Shown here in pieces: positions 45,401 through 53,310 of a stretch of DNA of 64,000 nt. This DNA is from Imperialibacter sp040222385. Its GTDB lineage: Bacteria; Bacteroidota; Bacteroidia; Cytophagales; Cyclobacteriaceae. The notes under the pieces were generated by a model. The model was not told the origin of the DNA. It saw only the letters and a program-made list of their open reading frames with translations, and did not search any database. The position numbers and the translations under genes were made by a program. Every line of letters begins with the position of its first letter. Position 1 is the first letter of the stretch. The stretch is taken from the NCBI RefSeq assembly GCF_040222385.1, contig NZ_JAVKDF010000027.1:62001-126000 (forward strand), written 5' to 3'.

Positions 45401-47886
45401 AAGACTGGACTAGTTACGCCGGATTCGACGAGTGAGAAATTTGCTTCGGAAACCCCGGTCACCGGCTGGTCGAAGGCGACAGTCCAGCTAACTGCCGAAA
45501 GGTTATTTGGATTGGCATCTTTTTGCGTAATAGAAAGTACCGACGCTGGAGATGTAATGGTGATTGGCTCACTTAAGAGGGTCAACCCCACAACCACAGT
45601 GTTGGTTACCCGCAATCTATATACACCGAGATCCAGCGCAGCAAAACTTGCTATTTCGTACGTGTCAGTTGTGGCACCGACAATGTCCTCCCCGTCCTTC
45701 TCCCACTGGTATTCGTTGTTTATTCCGCCGACTGCAAAAGCCAATGTTTGATTATCTCCAGCATTTAGGCCGATTGTTTGGGTCAGCCCGAATGGCCTCT
45801 GCCCTGCATTGACGGTGATAATGCCTACGTTTGGCTCTAAATCTTCAAAGGTGAATCGATTATTGCTCACATCAAACGAGGAGAGCAAGCCGAGTGAGCT
45901 CATGTCGGGCAAGTGGGTCAGTTCGTTGTTGCTGATATTAAAACTGGTCAGCGCCTGCAAATTCACTATCTGCCCAGGGACACTATCTGTCAGAAAGTTA
46001 CCAGACAGATCGATACTGGCTGCTTCAGATAAGTAGGCCAATTCATAGGGGAAACCGCCCTCCAAATTATTACTGCTCAAGCTCAACGCTTGCACCCTGC
46101 CTCCCAATGTGTCTATCCCGTACCAGGTGTTGAGATCCACATTGTACCAATTGGCGCTATTTACCCAACGTCCGCCAGCCGTTTTCCTGTAAATAGAATC
46201 AAGGGCCACGCTGTCTATCATAAGAGAAAAGCTTAACAGCTCGAAGGCCGTAGAATTTGTTAGGCTCCACGCCCCATTTCCATCTTTTACCCTCGCTAAG
46301 AGATTGTGGCTGCCACTACTTAACGAATTGACCGCAATAGGTATGCCGACGTTTTCATCAATGGGATTTTGGGGAGAGGCCACAACCACCTGGGTGGCCT
46401 GCCCCACACCGGGGTCTGTATCTATAGCGTATTCAACAGTAGTAATCAGCCTTGCCCCGTCTCTAAAAAAGGGCCTTGATTCAATATGGCTCCACTGTCC
46501 CCTATCATCCAGAGCCCTGATATGAAGCGTATGCATCCCGGGAGAAAGCGATCCAATGGGTATGGGAACAGCAGCATCAACCTGGGTTCCCGGAGAAATA
46601 GCCAACGCCAACCCATTTCCAAACCCTGGATCCACGTCGAAAAAGTATTCCAACGAGGTAATGGTATTTTGGCCCTCAACACTCGAAGTGGAGATAAAAA
46701 ATGGCTTGCGCTCTATCGCACTCCACTGGCCGGAGGCATCACGCACTCTGAAATAGACCGTGTGAAAGCCAGCACTTAACGAAGCCGTTGGAATCTGCTC
46801 TAGTAAGTCTACGTCTGTGGATGGAGTAACTGCTACAGAAACACCATTGCCCTGTCCGGGATCAACATCTATAAAGTACTCAACAACATCAATGTCATTT
46901 CGAACCTCGGTGGTAGACTGGCTGATGAAAAATGGCCGATGCTCTGCCGCACTCCACTGACCGGAGGCATCACGCACCCTGAAATAGACCGTGTGAAAGC
47001 CAGCACTTAGGGAAGTCGTTGGGATCTGCTCCAGTAGGTCTACATCTGTGGACGGCGTTACTGGTACAGCCACGCCGTTGCCCTGACCCGGATCAACATC
47101 TATAAAATATTCTACCGCATCAATGTCATTGCGAACCTCGGTGGTAGACTGGCTGATGAAAAATGGCCGATGCTCGGCCGCACTCCACTGACCAGAAGCA
47201 TCTCGCACCCTGAAATATACTGTATGAAAGCCAGCACTTAACGAAGCCGTTGGAATCTGTTCTAGTAGGTTCACATCTGTTGACGGCGTTACAGGGACAG
47301 CCACGCCATTGCCCTGACCCGGGTCGATATCTATAAAATACTCTACAGCATCAATGTCATTGCGAACCTCGGTGGTAGACTGGCTGATGAAAAATGGCCG
47401 ATGCTCGGCCGCACTCCACTGACCAGATGCGTCCTGCACTCTGAAATAGATGCTATGAAAGCCGGAGCTAAGGGACGCCGTGGGGATCAGCTCAAAAACA
47501 TCGACATCAGTAGACGGCGTCACCGCCACCGGCGTCCCATTACCTTGGCCAGGATCAGTGTCAAGGTAATACTCCATACTTACTATGTTGTTGCGAGTTT
47601 CGGTTGTGGATTGACTGATAAAAAAAGCTCTTCTTTCAAAATGACTCCATACGTTGTTCTCATCCATTGAGCGAACGTACAAGGTGTGCATGCCTGTCGT
47701 AAGCGAGCCAGTGGGCACGGTGAAGTTAAAATCCACCTGAGTGCCAGGTGTGAAGACAATGCTGGTACCTCCCCCAAAACCTGGATCGGTATCCACATAG
47801 TATTCCATGGCCGCTATTTGCGGCGCTTGTGCCAGCCCAAATTGCGCACAGCACATCAACCCCAGAAAGGAAAGAAGCCTTTTCAT
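42448..47886 (-). CDS. T9SS-sorted surface protein with seven 77-residue tandem repeats plus LRR/Ig modules
   Basis: The product has 1,812 residues. A signal peptide (CCAQFGLAQ) is followed by seven repeats of about 77 residues (about 22-550). Each has the frame EYFID-DPGQGNG ... TPSTDVD ... GFHTVYFRVRDASGQWS ... PFFISQ. Then come LRRs (about 555-695), Ig-like (700-775), two Ig-like domains with DVQFSEAVTNL-type phrases (780-1080), LRR, Ig, LRR, Ig, a carboxypeptidase-regulatory-like domain (about 1485-1580), an SdrD-B-like domain and a type A sorting signal (VYPNPADKF, about 1730-1812). It should be exported through T9SS and exposed on the outer surface. The last ~700 residues are nearly the same as those of the giant protein at 53311-64000. 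It lies 21 bp after the beta-helix gene 47908-49041, implying an operon. Confidence 0.9.
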   Translation of the reverse strand: MKRLLSFLGLMCCAQFGLAQAPQIAAMEYYVDTDPGFGGGTSIVFTPGTQVDFNFTVPTGSLTTGMHTLYVRSMDENNVWSHFERRAFFISQSTTETRNNIVSMEYYLDTDPGQGNGTPVAVTPSTDVDVFELIPTASLSSGFHSIYFRVQDASGQWSAAEHRPFFISQSTTEVRNDIDAVEYFIDIDPGQGNGVAVPVTPSTDVNLLEQIPTASLSAGFHTVYFRVRDASGQWSAAEHRPFFISQSTTEVRNDIDAVEYFIDVDPGQGNGVAVPVTPSTDVDLLEQIPTTSLSAGFHTVYFRVRDASGQWSAAEHRPFFISQSTTEVRNDIDVVEYFIDVDPGQGNGVSVAVTPSTDVDLLEQIPTASLSAGFHTVYFRVRDASGQWSAIERKPFFISTSSVEGQNTITSLEYFFDVDPGFGNGLALAISPGTQVDAAVPIPIGSLSPGMHTLHIRALDDRGQWSHIESRPFFRDGARLITTVEYAIDTDPGVGQATQVVVASPQNPIDENVGIPIAVNSLSSGSHNLLARVKDGNGAWSLTNSTAFELLSFSLMIDSVALDSIYRKTAGGRWVNSANWYNVDLNTWYGIDTLGGRVQALSLSSNNLEGGFPYELAYLSEAASIDLSGNFLTDSVPGQIVNLQALTSFNISNNELTHLPDMSSLGLLSSFDVSNNRFTFEDLEPNVGIITVNAGQRPFGLTQTIGLNAGDNQTLAFAVGGINNEYQWEKDGEDIVGATTDTYEIASFAALDLGVYRLRVTNTVVVGLTLLSEPITITSPASVLSITQKDANPNNLSAVSWTVAFDQPVTGVSEANFSLVESGVTSPVLTTVSDVDGANWLVAAEFGAAGGTLGLDFTDNTGVLPAVISIPFTGEVYSIDNIPATADTVIVQSGPVNLDSQLLTFDILNGEIGASFDYFINSEADSSALTISGSSTISSDPERLTEIDLASLADGIISVKVVLTDSLGNRGDTIGTEGLKDIVPPTATLIHSLPQPAITGVISVDVQFSEAVTNLTSQDFEVLNGVVDTIAQINASNYQLILLVNADIALLEVNLQPTSVTDLAGNLAENSSVLEIQKIKDGVIASDSLALVRLYESLDGANWVNNTNWLAPGQKIENWFGVTASLSRITGIDLSANGLRGAVPDDILVLDSLRTLNVSNNQITGLPNLKSLTLSTTNVAGNVLDFASLEPNIGLASFTFSPQAPLLTQVDTLQERGESLTLDRQVGGSANNYQWFKNEISIGDAAGVNHTIDFPTFADEGNYYVEVTSSIVPGLTLTTMPVALRVSSLERDRLLLEELYNSTSGDNWINNSGWNTADLSSWFGITVTRDRVSGIDLAANNLSGDLPGFLGDMRKLTSIDLSANEITSLPVLANIIQLTLLNVSDNRLQFDDLEPNINISSLVYSPQKLAGVMLEELVPVGADYILGVSIGGTANSYQWFRGGVEVEGGDVAEYTIAGIDFNKMGDYQLEVTNSKVPGLTIKSRVQRVLATASLSGRITDKSELPISDALGALLIVKSGAYDTTGHFRSEPNGTFFIEDVVLGDYLLYAEQDIEAFLPSFYKSTIDWAFADLLQLRGNVGELVLTMEGVLPVLTPADGDNTFSGLFESDFGDADGRVFDRKRVKGAGVSVSRSRFRAKDNDEDYELIAYVQTDANGEFEMNNLPDGDYRLNIQYPGIPMDPTSFVDFQLGGGTGVEQNSIKVNAFASPESIVVTKVEETGIYLDYFKGLTVYPNPADKFLTIRYEKLVKGEVIADLMDLTGQTIRSASLEQGLSKEILLNVEDVRAGIYILRFYDTNQNGQHILSLRIIVTR
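46230..47826 (-). repeat. 231-bp in-frame tandem repeat array (seven units)
   Basis: Equivalent points recur at 46671, 46902, 47133, 47364 and 47595, an exact 231-bp (77-codon) period, with a diverged unit at each end. By eye two central units match at about 88 percent of bases, against much lower similarity at the ends. This suggests recent expansion or homogenisation of the centre. Confidence 0.85.
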
Positions 47887-47907
47887 CCTTTTTTTAGATG
47901 AGCTGTA

Positions 47908-49041
47908 CTAGTTTCCTTTGGCCTGGATGTGCACATTCAGGTCATTGCCTTCAATCACCATAGAAGGAACGTCGAGCACTTGAATGGTGGGTATTAATGT
48001 GCCTTCCAAATTAAAAGGGATTGGGCCTCCATACACGCCCATATCGGTGCCACTGGTGCCTGAGCCAAGAGCAGGTGAGCCCGTATCCAGGGTAGGGTCA
48101 AACGTTGAAAGAGAGGGAACCCCGGTTCCAAATGACACATTAACAAAAAGAGGATTCTGACCGGTAATATTATTGACGCTTGTGTTGCCGCCTGTAGTGA
48201 GAAACCCTTGAGTAGGCTTGCTGGTAAAACTCAAGTTGTTTTCAAAAGTGTTGTTGGAAAGTACCAACTTTCCCCTTGGGCCAATGCCGTAAAAAATGTT
48301 GTTTTTCACTATGCTGTTTCTTAGCTCTTCGAAAGCAAACCACCCACCAGAAACCACGTCCGTGTGTATGAACAAATTGTTTTCTATGGTACTGAAATCT
48401 GTCGTCAGAGTTCCTTGTGATGCGTTACAACAATCAGCGAGAGCACTTGAGCCATAAATGACATTGTTTGCAATAACCACGTTGGAAACATACCCAACCA
48501 AAAAATCTATTGTTTCCTCGGTTGAAGCGCCAATTCCATTGCCTAGCAAATTATTTCTAATTATGATGTTGTTGAGTGTAGTTGTGCTTCCTTCATGCTG
48601 AATTCTTAGTATCTGGCTGTTTTCGATGAGCAAATTATTAAGTGCGCCAGCGATGCCGCCAAGGGTAACTGAGGTGGAAATAACCATTCCCGATATCCGG
48701 GTGCCGCTTGCTACCGGATCGGCTATCTCGACCGTGGTTACGTAGGATCTGTTGGAGCCATCAGTGTCTGGAAAAAGCCCAATTCCAAAAATGTTAAGCC
48801 GCTTGTCAACAATGATTGCTCCATAACTGGTAGAGCTCCGTATTACGTGAATAATGTCATCATCCACTGCCGCCGCAATGGCGTCCTGTAAAGCCGTTGC
48901 TCCAACAAAAACGGAACCAGCAACAGCGACTGCCCCTGGGTTTCTATCGGCTGTTAAAATATTTTGCGCAGTTCCGTAGTGCGTCACAAGCATTGCCAAA
49001 AGAAAGGCAAGCCTATTTTTTTGATTAAAAAATGTTTTCAT
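47908..49041 (-). CDS. Secreted right-handed beta-helix protein (pectate-lyase-like fold), no T9SS signal
   Basis: The product has 377 residues. A signal peptide ends in THYGTAQ. The mature protein opens with GSVFVGATALQDAIAAAVDDDIIHVI, the usual cap of parallel beta-helices that begin by listing a region of interest. It then shows repeated short strands with Asn ladders (LNNLLIENSQI, LNNIIIRNNLLGN, IANNVIYGS, VKNNIFYG, LSNNTFENN). No pectate lyase catalytic Arg/Asp cluster was recognised, so a structural or glycan-binding role is as likely as catalysis. The C-terminus (VHIQAKGN) lacks a sorting signal. It is the first gene of a pair with the T9SS protein 42448-47886. The upstream 151-bp gap shows no exact promoter box. 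Confidence 0.8.
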   Translation of the reverse strand: MKTFFNQKNRLAFLLAMLVTHYGTAQNILTADRNPGAVAVAGSVFVGATALQDAIAAAVDDDIIHVIRSSTSYGAIIVDKRLNIFGIGLFPDTDGSNRSYVTTVEIADPVASGTRISGMVISTSVTLGGIAGALNNLLIENSQILRIQHEGSTTTLNNIIIRNNLLGNGIGASTEETIDFLVGYVSNVVIANNVIYGSSALADCCNASQGTLTTDFSTIENNLFIHTDVVSGGWFAFEELRNSIVKNNIFYGIGPRGKLVLSNNTFENNLSFTSKPTQGFLTTGGNTSVNNITGQNPLFVNVSFGTGVPSLSTFDPTLDTGSPALGSGTSGTDMGVYGGPIPFNLEGTLIPTIQVLDVPSMVIEGNDLNVHIQAKGN

Positions 49042-49192
49042 GATCCTGAGAGTTAGTTAAACATTTGAGCTGATGATCAACCTTTCGGCCTTTCACAACT
49101 ACAAGTTCGACCCTTAGGTACCGGCATGCTAACAGCCATGTAACTCGGACTCACACAGGTGTAACATATTGCCTAAAAAATCTCAGGAGTTC

Positions 49193-52100
49193 CTAGTTGC
49201 TTGATTTTTCCTCAAGTTCCGAGGGCAGCAGACCATACTCTTCTTTGAAGCATTTCGAAAAATAAGAAAGGTTATTGAAGCCCACCTCAAAGGCAATTTC
49301 TGTCACGGTGGCGCTCCTCTGCCCGATGAGCTGGTGAGCTCGCTTCAATCGGATAGATCTGATGAACTCGCTGGGCGATTGGTCAGTAAGTGCCTTCAAT
49401 TTACGGTGGAGGTGCATCCGGCTCATGGCCATTTCTTCACTCAGCCATTCAACGTTTAATTCGGAATCTGCCAAATGATTCTCCACTAACGCCACCGCCT
49501 TTTTAATGAAAGCTTCGTCCATCGACATGGCTTCTGCTGAACTCGGCTCCAACAAGACCTGTTGGCGAATTCTTTCCCTCAGCTTCTGCCTGATACTAAT
49601 TAGGTTGTCAATCCGCACGGCCAGCTCCTTCCCGTCAAATGGCTTGGTTAAATAGTCGTCAGCTCCTGTTACTAGCCCTTCAATTTTATCTTTACTGTCG
49701 GCCCGGGCGGTCAAAAGCACAACGGGAATATGTGAAGTGCCAACATGTTCCTTCAATTTCTTCGTCAACGTATACCCATCCATGACTGGCATCATTACAT
49801 CGCTGATGATTAAATCGGGTACCTGTTCTCTGGACATAGCAAACCCCTCTTCTCCGTCGCCTGCTTCAATAATTCTAAACTGTCGCTCGAGTTGACTTTT
49901 GATATAGGCTCTCACATCCGGGTTGTCTTCAACTACCAGCACGACGAGGCGGTCATCGTCAGCCACTATGCTATTTTCAGTCAAAACTTTGGCTTTGACT
50001 GGCTTCGTGGCAACATCGATGGTCACTTTTTCCGTCGCAATGTCGCCTGCCCCGAAATGAGCGCTTCCTTTAAGCAGCGTCACCGTAAAGACTGTACCCT
50101 TGTCTCTTGCGCTTTTCACTCTAATTGACCCATGATGAAGTTCAACAAGCTCCCGGGTCAGGGCCAACCCGATCCCAGAACCCTCCTGAAATCTTGTTGT
50201 TGAGCTATCTACCTGATAAAACCTTTCAAAAATATTTGTCAGTTGATCTTCCTGAATTCCTATGCCTGAATCAGCCACATCAATTTCGACGGATTCTTGT
50301 AAGTCTCTTATGGTCAAACTGATGGTTCCACCGTCTTCTGTGAACTTAATTGCGTTAGCGATGAGATTAAAAAAGACCTTTTCAATTTTATCGGTATCAA
50401 AAAAAATGTCCAGAGAATCTACCTCCGAGTAAATAGAGAGCTTTAATCCCCTGTTCTCCGCCAGCGATTCAAATGATCGGGTCAACCCTTTCACAAACGA
50501 TACAAAATCATGTTTTCCAGCCTCTATCTTCAGCGAGCCAGTTTCCAGCTTCGAAAGATCCAAAAGCTGGTTGATCAAGCGCAAAAGTCGATCTGCGTTC
50601 GACTTCATCATGCTTAGCAAGCTACTCGGCATCACTGCATCCTTTCCATCCGCTCGGTCGTTTAGCGGCCCCAGTATCAGAGTGAGCGGGGTTCTAAATT
50701 CATGCGAAATATTAGCAAAGAAGTTAGATTTTACTTTGTCCATTTCCTGAAGTTGGTTGGCTTGCACCTCAAGCTGTGCATTCTTTTGCTCGATTTCTTG
50801 TGTGCGCTGTGCAACCAGACGCTCAAGCACTAGTTTTTCCTCCTTAAGTTGTTTGGAGCGCCAACGAATAACCCCTTGGATCGTTCCCACAAACAACACG
50901 AGATAAATGATAAATGCCCACCAGGTGCGGTACCACGGTGGAAGAATCAAAAAAGTATAGGAGTCTGTCTTGCCCTGTACACCATAAATGTTTCTCCCTC
51001 GTACATAAAAAGAATAAGTCCCCTCAGATAGGTTTGTAAAGTCTTTTTGTGTCTCCGTTGTCCATGCCGACCAGTCTTCATCATAACCCTCAAGCTTTGT
51101 CTGATATTCGTTCTTTTCAGCGAAATTGAAGCTAGTTGCCGCAAATTGAAACCGTATGAAGTTGTTCGGAAACTCCAATTCGGGAACCATCATTGTGTGT
51201 TCAGCCTGGTTACCTCCAAAAATCAAGGAATCATTTTTGCTGATAACCTTCCTTATGAGTGTATTGAATGGTCTGTTATAGTCAATTTCGACGCTATTGT
51301 CATGCCTCAGTAAAAGATCGTTGCCGCCCAGCCAGGTAATACCATTTGACTCAGAATAAATATAAAAAAGGTTGATGTCTTCCAATCCAGCAAAGGCGCT
51401 ATTCACCCAGGCATACTTTCCACCTTCCACTTTTTTTGCATAGCCAGTATCCCGAACCTTCTTATCACGATTGTATAGGTGTATCCAAGCTCTACCATCA
51501 GCCCCTTCCTCAAAGCTATAGGCGGCATGAGAACCGTTGGCCAGCATGTCTCCAAAAGTAGAATCAGGTCGAAATTTATTCAGCCCGCTATCAAACTGAA
51601 AAATACCTCGGTGGGTGACAATGACTTTACCTCCACCGAATGGATAAACGAAATTTTCAACCATGGAGGGAAGGCCTCCCAGCGTATCATACAGCGCTGC
51701 CTCTTGAATCTCAAGTGGGGAATTTGGATCCGTTTTCAGTCGATAAATACCACGATGAAAGGTGCTTAGCCAAAGAACACTATCCTCGACTAACATACGG
51801 CGGATTTCCCCTCCAACTTCAGGTAACTTACCCAGGTTCTCCCATTTTCCTCTCCTCACTTCGAACACCGCTACGCCATCCGTGGTGCCGCCATAAACAA
51901 TGCCTGGGTTTTGCGGGGACTGATAAAGTTGACGATACCCCTGAGGGGCTCCTGGTACCTGCTCGAAGCCACTTTTAGTCAATACCTTAAGGCCAAAGTC
52001 GGTGGCAACTACTAAAGAACTATCGATCGTTAAAAAAGACCAGGCACTATTGGCACCCTCAACACCCTTGAACATTAAACCATCCTGATCTCGCCGCAGT

Positions 52101-53179
52101 CTTGAGACTTCATGGCCCGTTGCCACATAGAGTTCATCATCATACCTAGTAATGGAATTCACAATGCCACGAACACCATTTTTTCGGTCAAAACGAGTAA
52201 TTGGAGAGGCAATGTCAACCTTACTTATTCCGTTGTCGAGCGCCAGCCATACGGCACTACCACTATCAAGAAATGCAGCGTGAACTGCGTCATTTTGAAG
52301 CCCATTCCCAGAATTAAGTCTGTATTTTAACTCACCGCCGCCCGTAATTACTACGGCTCCCCCCATAATGGTGCTTAGCATAAAGCTTCCATCATCAAGC
52401 CTAATGCCATGATAAAGGAGGCTTTCCTTAAGAAAAGTGTCTACTTCAGTGGGAAACGCTGAAAATTCTGTCCCGTCGAAGTGGTAAAGACCATCATTTG
52501 CTGTCCCAATGACCAGGCCACTGCCAGCCTTATCCTCCAGCATGAAATAGAATCGCTTGCCCTTCAGTTTCTCACTCCCTGGTACAACCTGCAAAGAGTC
52601 TGCGACAAGCTTAAGAAGACCGACATTTCGCTGCTGCACATAGAAATCATTGTTTATAAAAAATGAAATGCCAAATGTGTTTTCGCCTGACTGCCAGGCC
52701 TTCATTTTCGATCCATTCCATCGGAAAATGTGACTGTACCCACCAAAATAAACCCCTTCGGGAGTCGAGAAAGCTCTTCTCATGTTTCGAAAGTCCTCAT
52801 TTTCCTCCCCCACTTTGGACTTGAGGGACACAAACTGCATTTGCCCGATTGAATCTGGTGCCAGGTAGCCAATTTCATCGTACCCTCCAGCAAAAATTCT
52901 GTTGCTGTCGTCTTTTGCCAAAGAGAAAAACAGACCAGTCTTTGATTCGATCAACCTCCACCTCACCCCATCATATTCCAGAATTCCATTAGTGTTGGCG
53001 AAGTATAGCACTCCGTTTTCGTCCTGAATCGTGGCCCAGTTTTGAGCGTGCCCTTCTGTTTCTTTATGGCTAAAGTTCTTTGTTAGTGGTGTTCCTATCT
53101 CATTGCGGCTTTGCCCAAATAGGTTTTGCCAGCTAAAAAAAATGATGAGTACCATGAGACCTCTGAAAGCAAGTTTCAT
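49193..53179 (-). CDS. Hybrid two-component system (sensor, kinase, receiver and AraC regulator in one chain)
   Basis: The product has 1,328 residues. A signal peptide (FSWQNLFGQ) leads into a periplasmic two-component regulator propeller (about 30-650; motifs such as NGILEYDGVRWRLI and LWLALDNGISKVD), a Y_Y_Y domain (about 665-740) and a membrane helix (about 745-765). The cytosolic part has HisKA with His826 (SHEFRTPLTLI), HATPase motifs (NLIANAIKF, DSGIGI, GSGIGLAL), a receiver with Asp1127 (ISDVMMPVMDGY) and an AraC-type HTH (EIAFEVGFNNLSYFSKCFKEEYG). This class senses glycans or other ligands in the periplasm and binds DNA directly. Usually it regulates adjacent SusC/SusD loci, but none is present. 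Candidate targets are the flanking adhesin-like genes. Confidence 0.95.
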   Translation of the reverse strand: MKLAFRGLMVLIIFFSWQNLFGQSRNEIGTPLTKNFSHKETEGHAQNWATIQDENGVLYFANTNGILEYDGVRWRLIESKTGLFFSLAKDDSNRIFAGGYDEIGYLAPDSIGQMQFVSLKSKVGEENEDFRNMRRAFSTPEGVYFGGYSHIFRWNGSKMKAWQSGENTFGISFFINNDFYVQQRNVGLLKLVADSLQVVPGSEKLKGKRFYFMLEDKAGSGLVIGTANDGLYHFDGTEFSAFPTEVDTFLKESLLYHGIRLDDGSFMLSTIMGGAVVITGGGELKYRLNSGNGLQNDAVHAAFLDSGSAVWLALDNGISKVDIASPITRFDRKNGVRGIVNSITRYDDELYVATGHEVSRLRRDQDGLMFKGVEGANSAWSFLTIDSSLVVATDFGLKVLTKSGFEQVPGAPQGYRQLYQSPQNPGIVYGGTTDGVAVFEVRRGKWENLGKLPEVGGEIRRMLVEDSVLWLSTFHRGIYRLKTDPNSPLEIQEAALYDTLGGLPSMVENFVYPFGGGKVIVTHRGIFQFDSGLNKFRPDSTFGDMLANGSHAAYSFEEGADGRAWIHLYNRDKKVRDTGYAKKVEGGKYAWVNSAFAGLEDINLFYIYSESNGITWLGGNDLLLRHDNSVEIDYNRPFNTLIRKVISKNDSLIFGGNQAEHTMMVPELEFPNNFIRFQFAATSFNFAEKNEYQTKLEGYDEDWSAWTTETQKDFTNLSEGTYSFYVRGRNIYGVQGKTDSYTFLILPPWYRTWWAFIIYLVLFVGTIQGVIRWRSKQLKEEKLVLERLVAQRTQEIEQKNAQLEVQANQLQEMDKVKSNFFANISHEFRTPLTLILGPLNDRADGKDAVMPSSLLSMMKSNADRLLRLINQLLDLSKLETGSLKIEAGKHDFVSFVKGLTRSFESLAENRGLKLSIYSEVDSLDIFFDTDKIEKVFFNLIANAIKFTEDGGTISLTIRDLQESVEIDVADSGIGIQEDQLTNIFERFYQVDSSTTRFQEGSGIGLALTRELVELHHGSIRVKSARDKGTVFTVTLLKGSAHFGAGDIATEKVTIDVATKPVKAKVLTENSIVADDDRLVVLVVEDNPDVRAYIKSQLERQFRIIEAGDGEEGFAMSREQVPDLIISDVMMPVMDGYTLTKKLKEHVGTSHIPVVLLTARADSKDKIEGLVTGADDYLTKPFDGKELAVRIDNLISIRQKLRERIRQQVLLEPSSAEAMSMDEAFIKKAVALVENHLADSELNVEWLSEEMAMSRMHLHRKLKALTDQSPSEFIRSIRLKRAHQLIGQRSATVTEIAFEVGFNNLSYFSKCFKEEYGLLPSELEEKSSN

Positions 53180-53310
53180 ATGATCGAAGGTTAGGCTGTA
53201 GGTGCAAATTGTAGACGGAGCGACTATAAAAGCTTAGAAATTAACGCATAATCTGTTGAAATACAATTATTTGCTAACACCTCTTTTTACGTGCCAATCA
53301 GAGTGGCGGG

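Noticed and set aside
46230..47826. CRISPR-like regular repeats
   Set aside because: The period is 231 bp, units are contiguous and in frame within one protein, and no spacers separate short repeats.
35167..49041. Prophage or tailocin fragment, prompted by the tail-fibre-like protein
   Set aside because: No capsid, terminase, sheath, baseplate, lysis or integrase gene is nearby, and the fibre has a signal peptide, so it is a secreted cell protein.
49042..49192. Terminator or promoter in the gap after the hybrid regulator
   Set aside because: No stem with a T run and no exact TAnnTTTG was found on the minus strand; nothing could be supported.
47908..53179. Polysaccharide utilisation locus
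   Set aside because: Apart from the hybrid regulator and a beta-helix protein without recognised catalytic residues, there is no SusC, SusD or glycoside hydrolase gene.
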